DNA from: Nitrososphaerota archaeon | Lineage (GTDB): Archaea > Thermoproteota > Nitrososphaeria > Nitrososphaerales > Gagatemarchaeaceae | DNA: 64,000 nt | Reading direction: 5' to 3' | Assembly: GCA_028867035.1 (NCBI GenBank) | Contig: JAGWHB010000002.1 | Location: forward strand, 210,852 to 274,851 | Shown here: positions 1-8,840 of the stretch, in pieces | Position numbering within the stretch: position 1 is the first letter of the stretch | Layout of the letters: the number at the start of each line of letters is the position of its first letter | Notes under the pieces: model-generated | Databases searched by the model: none | What the model was told of the DNA's origin: nothing | Seen by the model: only the letters and a program-made list of their open reading frames with translations | Position numbers and translations under genes: made by a program

Positions 1-2823
1 GGCTATGAAGTACGGCAGTGTGGTGGAGGTGTAGTTCACCGTCGATGTCGGATATGTAAGCCACGCACCGTCGCGCATGTCGTAGGCGACCACCTGGGAA
101 GTCCCGTGCTGGGCGACCCAGACATCACCGTCCCCATATGAAATGCCGAAAGGGTAGTAGAGCAAGCGAAGCGCGCTGGCGTTGGTGAAGTCGAAGCGGT
201 CGGCCGGGAAGGTGTAGACCGCGTTGGTGACGAAGTAACCGGTGTCGTTGACGAAGATGATGTCAGCCGGAACCCCTCCCGCCGCTGGCGGCAATGGATA
301 CTGGACCACGGTGCCGTTGGAAAGGACCCTGCCAACGCTGTCTGCGAGGACCTCGGGCACCCAGAGCGATCCGTCAGGTCCTACCGTGAGGGTGTACGGG
401 CTCGAGTCGTTGACGGGCATCACAATGGTCTCGGTCGAGCCCGTGGTCGGGTTCGTGCCGACAAGCTGGTTTCCCGCGTCGTCCGAAGCCCACACCATCC
501 CCCTCCAGAAGGCTACCCCCCATATGGCCGTCTTGAACGAGCACGTGTACTGGCCGACGCCGTAGGCCGGGTTGGGAGGCCACGGGTACTCCACGAGGGT
601 CCCGTTGGGGAAGAGGTGCGCCACGCCTGTAAGGTTCTGCTCGCCGAACCACACCGAGCTGTCGGGCGCGACTGCGACCGCGTTGGGCGCCCTGCCGGGC
701 TGGGGAAGCGCGAATTCGGTGACGGCGCCGAAACGTGTCTCCTTCAGTTGGGACCTGTGCGGCCCCGGGCTCTTGAAAATGGAGGAACAGCCGCCGCTGC
801 TGGCCTGGCCCCCCGAGCCGGTCGTGCCGCTCGTCGTGCCCCCCCCGGCGGTCAGCTGGGACGGAGGGGGTGCGCCCGCAAGCGCCGAAGAGTAGAGGTA
901 CAGGGATCCAGAGACCAACAGCGCCACAACTGCGATGGTTAGGAACTTGCGATACGCCCTCTTACCAGGTCCCCCTTTCACCATGGCCACAGCGATGCCG
1001 ACCGACACGGCGCCCGACGCCAGAAAGGCCACAGAGACAGCCGTGACGGGCCCCCCCGCATTCGGGGTCACCGTGAGGCTCACCGTGACTGCCTGAACGA
1101 CCGATTGACCTGCGAAAGAGATTGTGGCCGAGTAGGTCCCGGGGGGCAGGGCATTCTTAATTTGGAGAAGGAGCGGGACGCTGAACTGGGTCTGGGTTAA
1201 CTGTTCGGCCCGCCCCAGGGAGTATGATATGTCCTGGAATGGGATTCCGTTGACCCAAATAGTAAGATTCCCTGGCAGCGCATGAAGCGGGGGGACGTCC
1301 AGGGCCATGTTCAACGTATAGGTCGTCCCTCCCTCGAGGGTGACGTGCCGTGAAGGCAAGGAGATGTTAAAGGGGAGGGGGGCGCTCGGGTCTATCATCC
1401 CCAACCTGTTGGCTGTGCCCTCAGTGAACCACACCCTACCTTGCCCGTCTATCGCAAGCTCAGACGGGAATGAGGAGCCCGTGGGGACGATGTACTCCGT
1501 CATAGTCCCGTCGGGGCGGAGGACCCCTATCCTGTTGGCGTTCTGTTCGGCGAACCACGCATCGCCGTTCGGGGCGACTACTATCCCAAAAGGCTCGGTG
1601 CGCTGCGCGGCTCCGGGCAGGGGGGTGTTCCAGAACGCTTTGACAGCGGATCCGGAGGCTGGCAGGAGTGGGCCAAGCCGGTAGACGACGTCCAGCGCGT
1701 GGTCGGCGACCCAGATGGTGCCGTTCGGCCCTTCCGCTATGCCGGTGGGGGAGTCCATCGAGTCCTGGCCGTTGTCGAACGTCAGGTTGCCTGCGACTTC
1801 GAGCTTGCCAGTGGCAGGGTCGAAGGACCCTAGCTTCCCTACCGGAGACTCCGGTATGGTGAACCATATCGTGCCGTTGGGACCGCCGACGATGGGCCCT
1901 GCCACGCAGGTGCACGGGACGTGGTACTCCGTAATATTACCATTGGACAGGTCGAGTCTGCCGAGTGCATTTCCGTTATATTCCGAGAACCAGACCGAGC
2001 CGTTCTGCACGAGGAGGCCGTATGGTTCCTTGTTCCGTATCGTGAAATTGCCGGGACCGAGCACGTAGGGTTTGAAGCTCATGTTCTGAGGCCTGAACTC
2101 CACTAACTGGTCGCCCTCCCAACTCGTGAACCAGACGTCGCCTTGCCGGTCCGGCGCGATCGCGTACATCTGGAAGCCGATTGCCGGGAAGGAGGAGTTC
2201 GCCGGGATGCTGGGGGACCTGTACTCGCGCCAGGAGTCGTTCTGCGGGTTGAAGCTCCCTATGGCCCCCAGGTTGTTTTCAGTGAACCAGACCAGCCCGT
2301 CGCTCGTGGTGGTTATCCCCAGCGGGAGCGCGCGCGGGGTGGGAATCAGGTATTCTTTCACCAGCTCGCTTGCGTTGGACGGGATGGTCGTACCGCCACC
2401 TGCCGTGGACGTGGTGCTGGTGGTCAGCGTGAGCGAAGCAGCCTTCACGACCACAGTTCCGTGCATCCACCAGTGGTACGTGCAGTAATAGTCGAAGACG
2501 CCGAGGGCGTCGAACGTATGGTTGTAAGACTGCCCCGGGTTCAAGTTCCCGCTGTCGAAGGAGCCGTCCCGGGCGGTAACCGTATGTGGGAGGGTGTCGT
2601 CGTTGATCCACGTGACTGTGTTGTTTACGCCGACCACGACGACGACGGTCTCTGGCGAATAGCCGGCAGACGTCGTAATGGTCCCTGCTCCGGGGACGAT
2701 GGTCACTGTGACGGAGGCTTGCGCGGCTGCCCCGGCGGCCCGCGGGGCGGGGCCCAAGGCCGACAGACCCAGAGGCAGCAGGGCGGCGAAAGTCAGGAGC
2801 ATGAGGAGCCCAGAGGATTTCAA
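1..2823 (-). CDS. Exported cupredoxin fused to two streptogramin-lyase-like beta-propellers (C-terminus cut by window edge)
   Basis: One uninterrupted frame of 941 codons runs off the left edge. It reads: signal peptide (residues 1-35); a type-1 copper cupredoxin with ligands in PHTV (about 76) and YYCTYHWWM (Cys about 114); then seven Vgb/NHL-like blades marked by WFTE-type motifs (VWFTEN, VWFTSW, VWFSEY, IWFTIP, IWVADH, AWFAEQ, VWFTEG). A beta-rich segment, two membrane helices (about 588-612 and 627-646) joined by a short basic loop, and a second set of propeller blades (VWFGEQ, VWASDD, LWVPEV, VWVAQH) follow. Both propellers would face outside. I chose TTG 2823 because it gives a full signal peptide; ATG 2802 is the alternative. 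True lyase activity is doubtful; a binding or electron-transfer scaffold is as likely. Confidence 0.8.
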   Translation of the reverse strand, partial: MKSSGLLMLLTFAALLPLGLSALGPAPRAAGAAAQASVTVTIVPGAGTITTSAGYSPETVVVVVGVNNTVTWINDDTLPHTVTARDGSFDSGNLNPGQSYNHTFDALGVFDYYCTYHWWMHGTVVVKAASLTLTTSTTSTAGGGTTIPSNASELVKEYLIPTPRALPLGITTTSDGLVWFTENNLGAIGSFNPQNDSWREYRSPSIPANSSFPAIGFQMYAIAPDRQGDVWFTSWEGDQLVEFRPQNMSFKPYVLGPGNFTIRNKEPYGLLVQNGSVWFSEYNGNALGRLDLSNGNITEYHVPCTCVAGPIVGGPNGTIWFTIPESPVGKLGSFDPATGKLEVAGNLTFDNGQDSMDSPTGIAEGPNGTIWVADHALDVVYRLGPLLPASGSAVKAFWNTPLPGAAQRTEPFGIVVAPNGDAWFAEQNANRIGVLRPDGTMTEYIVPTGSSFPSELAIDGQGRVWFTEGTANRLGMIDPSAPLPFNISLPSRHVTLEGGTTYTLNMALDVPPLHALPGNLTIWVNGIPFQDISYSLGRAEQLTQTQFSVPLLLQIKNALPPGTYSATISFAGQSVVQAVTVSLTVTPNAGGPVTAVSVAFLASGAVSVGIAVAMVKGGPGKRAYRKFLTIAVVALLVSGSLYLYSSALAGAPPPSQLTAGGGTTSGTTGSGGQASSGGCSSIFKSPGPHRSQLKETRFGAVTEFALPQPGRAPNAVAVAPDSSVWFGEQNLTGVAHLFPNGTLVEYPWPPNPAYGVGQYTCSFKTAIWGVAFWRGMVWASDDAGNQLVGTNPTTGSTETIVMPVNDSSPYTLTVGPDGSLWVPEVLADSVGRVLSNGTVVQYPLPPAAGGVPADIIFVNDTGYFVTNAVYTFPADRFDFTNASALRLLYYPFGISYGDGDVWVAQHGTSQVVAYDMRDGAWLTYPTSTVNYTSTTLPYFIA

Positions 2824-2880
2824 CGCGGATGTCCCACCCCAACGCCGCCTTCTGGACCGCAATGCGGGATTTCAGACCCC

Positions 2881-3489
2881 TCAAACGGCGCGCGTGATGG
2901 AGATGGGCGTGACTCTGGGCGCCATCCAGAAGAGGTTCAGGTACATTACGGCCAGCGGGACGAGCGAAAGCGCCATGCTGTAGGGGGAGCCGTCCGACAG
3001 CTGAAGCGTGCCGACCCCCGCCCCCAGCCCCACAAGGGCGGAGAGGAAGACACCACCGCAGCACCCCAGCATAGACAGCCCCGGGATCGCGGAGGTCAGC
3101 GAGGCGATCATCCCTTTCCTCCGGCCGTCTGAAGTCCTGCAACACCTCGCGTTGTCATAGAGAGCCAAAGCAACGGCGGAGTTTGCCGCTACCAGAAGGC
3201 TTTCTGTGACGAGGAGAAGCACCACCTCGGGATTGATGAATATCGTGAGCTGGGGGCTCAGCTGAATCGCGGTGGCGGGCACGTAGAACCCTAACAAGTC
3301 CAATACCCTATATGAAAAAACCGATGGATAGCTCTGCGGTATCAGAACAGTCGGGCTAGGGTCGTAGTAAATTGTGCCGGTCGAAAAAAGCTGGTAGAGG
3401 GCGAAAGCCGCTCCCGTAAGTACGGCAGTAAGCCAATACCTCCGGTGGCCAAGCGCCTCGCCGAGCGCGTCCGCTACCTTCACCCTCAA
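2881..3489 (-). CDS. Polytopic membrane protein with Cys-Cys motifs (CC membrane family)
   Basis: 202 residues from a TTG start, four to five predicted membrane helices, function unknown. It has a cytoplasmic-looking NARCCRTSDGRRKG stretch and a later MLGCCGGVFLSAL motif inside a helix. The layout (basic K-G turn, small-residue helix, then Cys-Cys in a helix) matches three other proteins in this window at 6976-7875, 7838-8455 and 10217-10699. It lies 13 bases downstream of the anchored protein at 3503-4291 and 57 bases upstream of the propeller protein, so the three are probably co-transcribed. By analogy with MerT/MerF, whose first helix carries a Cys pair, soft-metal binding or transport is possible, but that is inference. 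Confidence 0.7.
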   Translation of the reverse strand: MRVKVADALGEALGHRRYWLTAVLTGAAFALYQLFSTGTIYYDPSPTVLIPQSYPSVFSYRVLDLLGFYVPATAIQLSPQLTIFINPEVVLLLVTESLLVAANSAVALALYDNARCCRTSDGRRKGMIASLTSAIPGLSMLGCCGGVFLSALVGLGAGVGTLQLSDGSPYSMALSLVPLAVMYLNLFWMAPRVTPISITRAV

Positions 3490-3502
3490 CTCCCACCCTC
3501 TT

Positions 3503-4291
3503 CTACGCCTGCCCTATCGGTCCGTAAAGGACGTGGTTCAGTATCACTTGGGTCCCTGGTGTCACTGAGGAGTCGACGGCTATTGATATCACCCTGATGT
3601 AGGTGCCCCCTGCTGCTATTGGATAGTTCACCGCGACGCACCAGCACTGCTCCCCGACGCCCGTCTGGACGCTGAAGCCCTGGAACTGGTCTGGCACATA
3701 TGTGTGAGGTACGGCTGCGAACTGTTGGTTCACTGTAGCGGTGCTAGTGACCACAAAGGCTACCTCCATCGTCTGGCCGGGCTTTATGAACAGAGTGTTG
3801 TCGGGCAGCGGAGACCCCAATAGCTGGCTCTGGCAGTAGGTCACGTTCTTGTTGTAAAGCAGTTGTTGCACGACATCGCTGCCGCAGGTCTGGCCTGGCT
3901 TCAGCGAAATGGTCGCCCAGAAGGTCGCGCTAGGCGCGACCGAGTAGACGGTGAAGTTCAGCCCGGTGAGCCTCTCGTATTGTCCTATCACCCATCTCAC
4001 CGCAATGTCGCCTGCAGGCGGCTTCGGCACGCCCCCGAAGACTGCGGTGCCGGCCGTCAAGTTGTAGATCGTTCCAACCTGAAGGCGCATCGTTCCAAGT
4101 TGGCTCTGGAGTGCCTGTATCTCTGAAGAGAGTTGGGATTGGTTTTGTTCGAGGACTGTTAGCTGCGACGACGAGGACGACGACGTGGAGATGGCAAAAG
4201 CGGCGTAGGCAGAAACAGCCAAGACCACTACGAGCAGACCCGTAATTACAGCCAAGAATCCCTTTCCGGCTGCGGAAGACATCTTCGCCAT
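3503..4291 (-). CDS. Membrane-anchored extracytoplasmic protein with coiled coil
   Basis: 262 residues. One N-terminal helix (about 10-34) acts as signal anchor. A Ser-rich linker and a short coiled coil of Q/L heptads (about 43-75) follow, then a beta-rich Thr/Val/Gly domain with several Cys (TCGSDV, VTYCQSQ, EQCWCVAV) suited to disulfides or metal. I recognise no family. ATG 4291 is preceded about 40 bases upstream by an AT-rich stretch (TAATTAAG on the minus strand) that could be its TATA box, so it probably heads the operon that continues into the Cys-Cys membrane protein and the propeller protein. A partner or receptor for the exported cupredoxin is possible. Confidence 0.7.
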   Translation of the reverse strand: MAKMSSAAGKGFLAVITGLLVVVLAVSAYAAFAISTSSSSSSQLTVLEQNQSQLSSEIQALQSQLGTMRLQVGTIYNLTAGTAVFGGVPKPPAGDIAVRWVIGQYERLTGLNFTVYSVAPSATFWATISLKPGQTCGSDVVQQLLYNKNVTYCQSQLLGSPLPDNTLFIKPGQTMEVAFVVTSTATVNQQFAAVPHTYVPDQFQGFSVQTGVGEQCWCVAVNYPIAAGGTYIRVISIAVDSSVTPGTQVILNHVLYGPIGQA

Positions 4292-4500
4292 GTTAGGGAC
4301 GAACTGGCCTAGTTACGGATTGTTGCTTAATTACAGATGCTCTCCTGATGTTTTCCTTTAACCTGTTCTATGCGCCATCTCGGTTCTTAAACTAAAGCAA
4401 AATGGGAGTCTGGTTTCAGCACTTCATGATAGGACTCTTACCCAACGAAGCAACCTGACTGTAGGGAGTTTTAGCCTATCTCTCAATGTTCTTCATCTGA

Positions 4501-5279
4501 TTGCCTTGGATAAGGCCCTTGGCTCCCATCCACCTGCGTGGCGAATCATGTGGTACCAAGAGAGGAGGTTTGTCGCAGAATTCGGCGATCGGCGCTGAGC
4601 AAGATTTCTCTAAGGGTGTGTTCATGCTCGCCTTCCTGATGCTGCACAAGATATCCATCCTCGAGGCGTCGAAGACACTTGTCATGCCGTACAAGACGGT
4701 CTTCTATAAGGCGAGGAAGCTCAGGGGGGTTACGCCCGGAGGATAGTACGGAAGCTGAGAGGCACGGTGGAGATGGACGAGCTCCACCCCAGCAGGCCTG
4801 AAGGGGGAAAAAGCGCGAGGGACAATCCGAGGAGGCACGGCCTCAAGGTCGGGGCAGAGGCACCTAACAGCGCGACGAGCCTCCGCTGATAGGGATGGTC
4901 TCGAGGGAGACCAAGGAGGTCGGGGTTGCCCCATCATCCGGAGTAAGCGGAAGGGAGGTCGTGAACAGAGCGGTGAAGAGCATCGACCCGGATGCCACGA
5001 TCTACCACGACGATTACCGCTCCTGCGGCATCCTGGACGGCTCCTTCAGGCGCGAGTCGGTCGACCACGGCACCGGGGAATGCGCGGAGGGAGGTGCACA
5101 CGAACACGACCGAGGGAGAGTTCTCGGACATCAGGCCGTGGCTGGACACCTATCGCCGGACATCGAAGGTGCACGCCTACCTTTACTCAACCCACCACCA
5201 ACCCCTCAGGAACACGAGAGATGAAGACGGAGCGAGAAGGGCGACCGTGATGCTCATGCCATCGCTGATTGAAGGCTGA
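4501..5279 (+). pseudogene. IS1595-family (ISXO2-like) transposase remnant
   Basis: Fragments in different frames, joined in order, resemble an ISXO2-like DDE transposase: an N-terminal piece with MLHKISILEASKTL and the helix-turn-helix-like MPYKTVFYKARKLRG (4501-4746); GTVEMDELHP, like the first catalytic Asp motif (VExDE); IDPDATIYHDDYRSC with the second Asp; and VHTNTTEGEFSDIRPWL followed by HAYLY, matching the usual VHTNxIEGxW C-terminal motif. Stop codons and frame changes near 4745, 4890 and 5080 break it, so it cannot make active enzyme. No clear terminal inverted repeats were seen. It marks past insertion at the edge of the metal island. Confidence 0.75.
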
Positions 5280-5422
5280 AGGCATGCTCACCGTAATAAG
5301 AGCGAAGGCGATGCGTTGTCGGACGCAGTTAGGGGTTAGCCGACCGCTGCCTTGCTTTTAGCGCAGGAGCTCGTAGCGAGAGCCTGTTCGTAGAGCCCGA
5401 GCCTAGGTCCGCCCAGGGAAGC

Positions 5423-5710
5423 CTAGGCACGCGGCTGTTCGATTATCCTGATGTCGGGCTCAAGAAACCTGCATGCGCATGAGAGGCACCTGATGCTAAC
5501 CCCATTTGTGCCGCCGGCGATGGTGACCACGTAATCCCCGGGACCCATAGACCTTCTGCAATCACGGCACATTTTTCTCCTCAGGCGCGACAACCGGTTC
5601 CTATCAAGCCGGTAGACGTTCTCGGAGCGGTTGAATGTGATTGCAAGTGTAATCGTCCGGTGGCGAGGCTCCTGAATCAAGATAGAGGACAGAAAGGCCG
5701 CTTGTTTCAT
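5423..5710 (-). CDS. Small zinc-ribbon-like protein
   Basis: 95 residues from ATG 5710. Two Cys pairs, KMCRDCRR (about 47-50) and IRCLSCAC (about 74-77), about 24 residues apart, form a plausible four-Cys zinc site flanking a beta-like PGDYVVTIAGG segment. The N-terminal 40 residues are not conserved-looking and the real start could lie further in. A TTTAAGG box about 65 bases upstream may be a promoter. The upstream neighbour on the same strand is the cupredoxin at 5808. Family and function not recognised; possibly nucleic-acid binding. Confidence 0.5.
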   Translation of the reverse strand: MKQAAFLSSILIQEPRHRTITLAITFNRSENVYRLDRNRLSRLRRKMCRDCRRSMGPGDYVVTIAGGTNGVSIRCLSCACRFLEPDIRIIEQPRA

Positions 5711-5807
5711 ATCTTGGCGCTTCCCGAATGCAGGGCAAACGTCCTAGGGAATAGGTTTGAATCCGACAATCCCTTAAACATGACGCTAAGGAAGCACAAC
5801 CTTCCGA

Positions 5808-6305
5808 CTACCCGCTCTTTACAATGACTTCGCCGCCCATCCAAGGATGTAGCGTACAGTAGTACTTGTACACCCCCGGCGTCTGGAAGGTGACGGAGAA
5901 GGTTCCTCCTTGGCTGATAATGTTGGACTTGAACCCCGAGGCACCCGACGGGACAGACGTCGAATACACCGTGTGCTGTACACTGTCCTCATTTGTCCAG
6001 ACGACTGTGTTGTTCACCCCTATCACCACCACAATCACGTCGGGCGAGAAGAAGAGGTTCGAGACGATGTGAGAGCTGTTCCAATTCGAAGGAGGCGTGC
6101 TCGCTCCCGAGGGCATGGACACTCCTACGCTCGAGACGGAATGGGACGAAGAGGTCACGGTCGACGGGCCTGATGGGGGCGAGCCACCCTTTGTCAAAAC
6201 AACATAGGCAGCGATGCCGGCCACAGCCACCACGACGACGACCACAACGGCTATCGCGGCAGTTGACACCGCCTTTCTCCTCTTGTTCCACGCGGGCTCC
6301 AACAA
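5808..6305 (-). CDS. Membrane-anchored plastocyanin-like cupredoxin
   Basis: About 165 residues from TTG 6305 (the open frame extends to 6410). Basic N-terminus (NKRRKAV), one membrane helix rich in Val/Ala, a Ser/Thr/Pro linker, then a single cupredoxin domain. Type-1 copper ligands are visible: His in VQHTVYS, then YYCTLHPWMGG giving Cys, His and Met. The copper domain sits outside the membrane and should carry one electron. Its C-terminal motif closely resembles the cupredoxin at the start of the propeller protein (1-2823), suggesting a shared origin. It is divergent from the YHS/TRASH gene at 6509, with both promoters in about 200 bases. Confidence 0.8.
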   Translation of the reverse strand: MLEPAWNKRRKAVSTAAIAVVVVVVVAVAGIAAYVVLTKGGSPPSGPSTVTSSSHSVSSVGVSMPSGASTPPSNWNSSHIVSNLFFSPDVIVVVIGVNNTVVWTNEDSVQHTVYSTSVPSGASGFKSNIISQGGTFSVTFQTPGVYKYYCTLHPWMGGEVIVKSG

Positions 6306-6508
6306 TCCCGTGCGCACCAGTGCGCTAGATAAGCTCCCCGCTTTATTCAGTGAAATCCAAATTGTGCAATACGTGCGGCGGATTAAGGACAGACCGGGCG
6401 CTGGCTTCAAGAAAGTCGTGAACCTTCAGTTTCTTAAGTGGCGCTCGCAACACCTTTCAGTAAATTAGCTACAAGTCATAAATACATCGTCTCATCCAAT
6501 GAATCGAG

Positions 6509-6754
6509 ATGCAGCTGAACCTGTTCAACTTGGGTCGTCAGAAGACGGACCTGGTGGAGTCCATCAAGGACCCAGTCTGTGGAACGGAAGTAGACCCCGA
6601 AAAGGCAATTCGTACGGAACTAGGTGGGAAAATATTCTACTTCTGCAGAGCGGGTTGCAAGGCCACCTTCAAGAAAGCGCACATCAAGAATGGGCATGGT
6701 ACCCCAATCAAAGTTCGTAAAGCATCAAGAAAACAATCAGGGTGCTGCGGCTGA
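6509..6754 (+). CDS. YHS/TRASH-domain metal-binding protein
   Basis: 81 residues. The central KDPVCGTEVDPEKA and GGKIFYFCRAGCKATFKK form the YHS/TRASH treble-clef Cys site (C-x(n)-C-x3-C), and the C-terminus ends in a second thiol group, SGCCG. YHS/TRASH domains bind soft or transition metals and often act as chaperones or sensors near copper and mercury genes; archaeal MerH is one. The lysine-rich linker before the CCG tail is unusual. TCATAAATAC about 30 bases upstream looks like a TATA box, which would give a nearly leaderless mRNA. It stands alone between the cupredoxin and the Cys-Cys membrane genes. Confidence 0.8.
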   Translation: MQLNLFNLGRQKTDLVESIKDPVCGTEVDPEKAIRTELGGKIFYFCRAGCKATFKKAHIKNGHGTPIKVRKASRKQSGCCG

Positions 6755-6975
6755 GTTGTGGGACCATTGCAACTTCGACGGAGAATCGTCAGATGCCGGA
6801 GCTGACGTTGGTTGAAAGGAATCTGCGCAACCGCGATCCTAGAATTCTTCCACGCATAGGCCGCTGAACTCGTTAAGTGAGAATGTAGGCGAGTCTATCC
6901 GCCCGATGTACGCCCAGCGAAGAGTGTCCTCGCAGGATTGAAAGGAGATTGCGCCAAGCGCATTTCTTTGTCGGT

Positions 6976-7875
6976 CTAAGTCGCGGGAGACAGCGCCTGG
7001 GCTGGTCGAAGCGTCTCGGTTTTCAACGAAGCATTTTCGTCAGTAGAACAGGAGGAGATCCTGCGCGTCGAGAGCATTATGCTCGCTAGTAGGATCGCAA
7101 GGTCGGCCACTGCCAGCAAATCTGAGAACGGGCCCGGGACCAGGATAGAATACTGCAGAGAAGTAGTAGCCGTCACTCCCGCGAGCACTGAGATGAGCGG
7201 GAGCACGAGGGGTGCGCAACAGCAGCACGAGTTCGTGAAAAGGGACACGACCAAAGCACCTGCGAACGATGCCGTGGTTCCTTTGGAGCGCCTCCCTTCA
7301 GTGCGCAGGCTGATGCTCTGCGTCAGCAGAGCGAATGCGAAAGACGCCAGGAGGCCGAGTGAGACGAGGAGCAGAACGCTCCCCACCGAAAAGTAGCCGA
7401 AGAGGTCGATTCTAGGTGACCAGAATTCGATATCGGGCCATATGGCCATCTGACTGTACACCTGAGACGCGACGAAGTATCCATGCGGTGGGGCAGGCAG
7501 GCCGGCGTCAGGTGTCGACACCATGTTCGTGGCGAACAAGTAGAAGACTGCAAATCCTCCTCCAGCCAACCATGATGCCCTCTTCACCCTCCTCCTGGCC
7601 CACGCCAGCCTGATCAGGGGCCAGGAGTATGCGTAGATTACAAGGAAGACGGCGAGGACGAAGAAGGGGAACGCGAAATACCCTAGGTCGAATCCAAGCA
7701 GGTCAAGGACGGGGGCTCGGAAGAACCCCCCAAGCATGACGTACTCAGCAATCAGGGAGGCGCTGATGAATGCGGAGATTGCGACCCGCTTCGATCCCAG
7801 CGAGACCCTCGCGACGTGCCGTGCTTTCGTAGACCGTTCACCTCGGCACGCAGCAGCTCCCGAGCTTTCTGGCAT
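6976..7875 (-). CDS. Polytopic membrane protein with four consecutive Cys (CC membrane family)
   Basis: 299 residues with about six membrane helices. The last third has the family signature: basic-Gly turn RRSKGTTASF, small-residue helix, then TNSCCCCAPLVLPLISVL, where the Cys run is followed by Pro as in MerT/MerF. The tail has SSCSTDEN. It is longer than its paralogs because of an extra N-terminal half. ATG 7875 lies inside the end of the upstream gene (7838-8455), a 38-base overlap that implies co-translation. Soft-metal or thiol handling is inferred from the Cys-Cys-Pro motif and the mercury operon next door; no biochemical assignment is possible from sequence alone. Confidence 0.7.
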   Translation of the reverse strand: MPESSGAAACRGERSTKARHVARVSLGSKRVAISAFISASLIAEYVMLGGFFRAPVLDLLGFDLGYFAFPFFVLAVFLVIYAYSWPLIRLAWARRRVKRASWLAGGGFAVFYLFATNMVSTPDAGLPAPPHGYFVASQVYSQMAIWPDIEFWSPRIDLFGYFSVGSVLLLVSLGLLASFAFALLTQSISLRTEGRRSKGTTASFAGALVVSLFTNSCCCCAPLVLPLISVLAGVTATTSLQYSILVPGPFSDLLAVADLAILLASIMLSTRRISSCSTDENASLKTETLRPAQALSPAT

Positions 7876-8455
7876 TGTATACCAGCGAGGAGAAGAGCAG
7901 GACGGCGAAAAGGGAATTCGTCACGGCGACGTAACTGTACACGAACGTCCCAAGAGCGGCCGTCGGGATGAAAGATGCCAAGAGTATGGTTCCGAAGGGG
8001 ACGGCGCAGCAGCCGCCGCTGAACAAGGCAGGCACCACCGCGGCAAGGCTGCTCAGACCAAGGTTGCGCGTAGATACTCTAGTGCTGACGCTGTAGCCGA
8101 CCAGCATCATGTTCAGGCCGAAAAGGACAGAGAGAACGGCGGAGAAGAAGGCAGGACCGATAAGCAGGTTTACCTGGAGGTGGTTCGTCGGGTACCAGAT
8201 CATTCCGGAGTCGTAGAAGCCCATGAAGCTCTGAGTGTACATTATGAAGTACGGGTTGGGGACCTGCACCGACTTCAGGAGAGGCGCGAGGTCGAAACTA
8301 TAGTAAAAAAACATCCCCACGGAGAGGGAGTATGAGGCCCAGTAGCCGAGAATCGAAGCTAAGAGGACTAGCCTGTATTTCCACGACCCAGCAATCAGCC
8401 TGAGGAGAGAAAGCAATGGGACCCTCTTTTCCGCGGACACGTCCGTTACTTCCAC
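7838..8455 (-). CDS. Polytopic membrane protein with SGGCCAVP motif (CC membrane family)
   Basis: 205 residues, five to six predicted helices. The fourth-fifth helix region reads LSSLAAVVPALFSGGCCAVPFGTILL, with Cys-Cys-x-x-Pro, and the C-terminal tail ends KLGSCCVPR, a second Cys pair on the cytoplasmic side. The arrangement is the same as in the 160-residue protein at 10217-10699, which also ends with a Cys pair (ISCCK). Two Cys pairs, one in the membrane and one in a tail, recall how MerT hands Hg(II) between Cys pairs. It overlaps the start of the next gene at 7875. The function is unassigned. Confidence 0.7.
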   Translation of the reverse strand: MEVTDVSAEKRVPLLSLLRLIAGSWKYRLVLLASILGYWASYSLSVGMFFYYSFDLAPLLKSVQVPNPYFIMYTQSFMGFYDSGMIWYPTNHLQVNLLIGPAFFSAVLSVLFGLNMMLVGYSVSTRVSTRNLGLSSLAAVVPALFSGGCCAVPFGTILLASFIPTAALGTFVYSYVAVTNSLFAVLLFSSLVYNARKLGSCCVPR

Positions 8456-8840
8456 CTCCCTTTCAGCTCACTTGTCCTGCGGTTCGCCTTTCGGGACTGA
8501 TACGCGTTTTGGAGCTTCGCACAAAGGAGAGAATTGGTCGAGGTATCCGGTAGACGCGTGCTTCTAGTGATTGCTCCGTAACTTTAAGCCACGATATCAA
8601 GGCGCCGCCTCCGCAGACCGCGGGACAGCCGAGATCAACTCAGGAGGGACGAAGTCTTCCTCGAATGCCATGGAACTCCGCGCCACGAGGCGAAATATAT
8701 TATATCCAATTAATCCGTTGATTGCATTTCAGGACAAGCCGTTCCTAAAGCACGGTAAATGTCATCCAAACTTAAACGACTTGACCTAACTTGCGACATT
8801 TCCTTTCCTAGGTGAGCGGGTTCGCGGCCAGCTCTCAGCC
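8456..8840. other. Intergenic region, 385 bases
   Basis: It lies between the end of the zinc-finger/TlpA gene and the start of the Cys-Cys membrane gene pair, both on the minus strand, so it should hold the promoter of the pair. AATATATTATATCC near 8694 is a strong AT-rich island but is about 240 bases from the start. An open frame at 8571-8789 on the plus strand has no recognisable features and I do not call it. No repeats or RNA structure stood out. Confidence 0.5.

Noticed and set aside
2143..3132. Long plus-strand frame of 329 codons, and its minus-strand partner 2279-3145
   Set aside because: Both are antisense or out-of-frame shadows of the propeller protein: Arg/Gly/Pro-rich composition without domains, typical for GC-rich DNA.
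8571..8789. 72-codon plus-strand frame
   Set aside because: No ribosome-binding site, no recognisable domain, lies in an intergenic gap with AT-rich promoter-like DNA.
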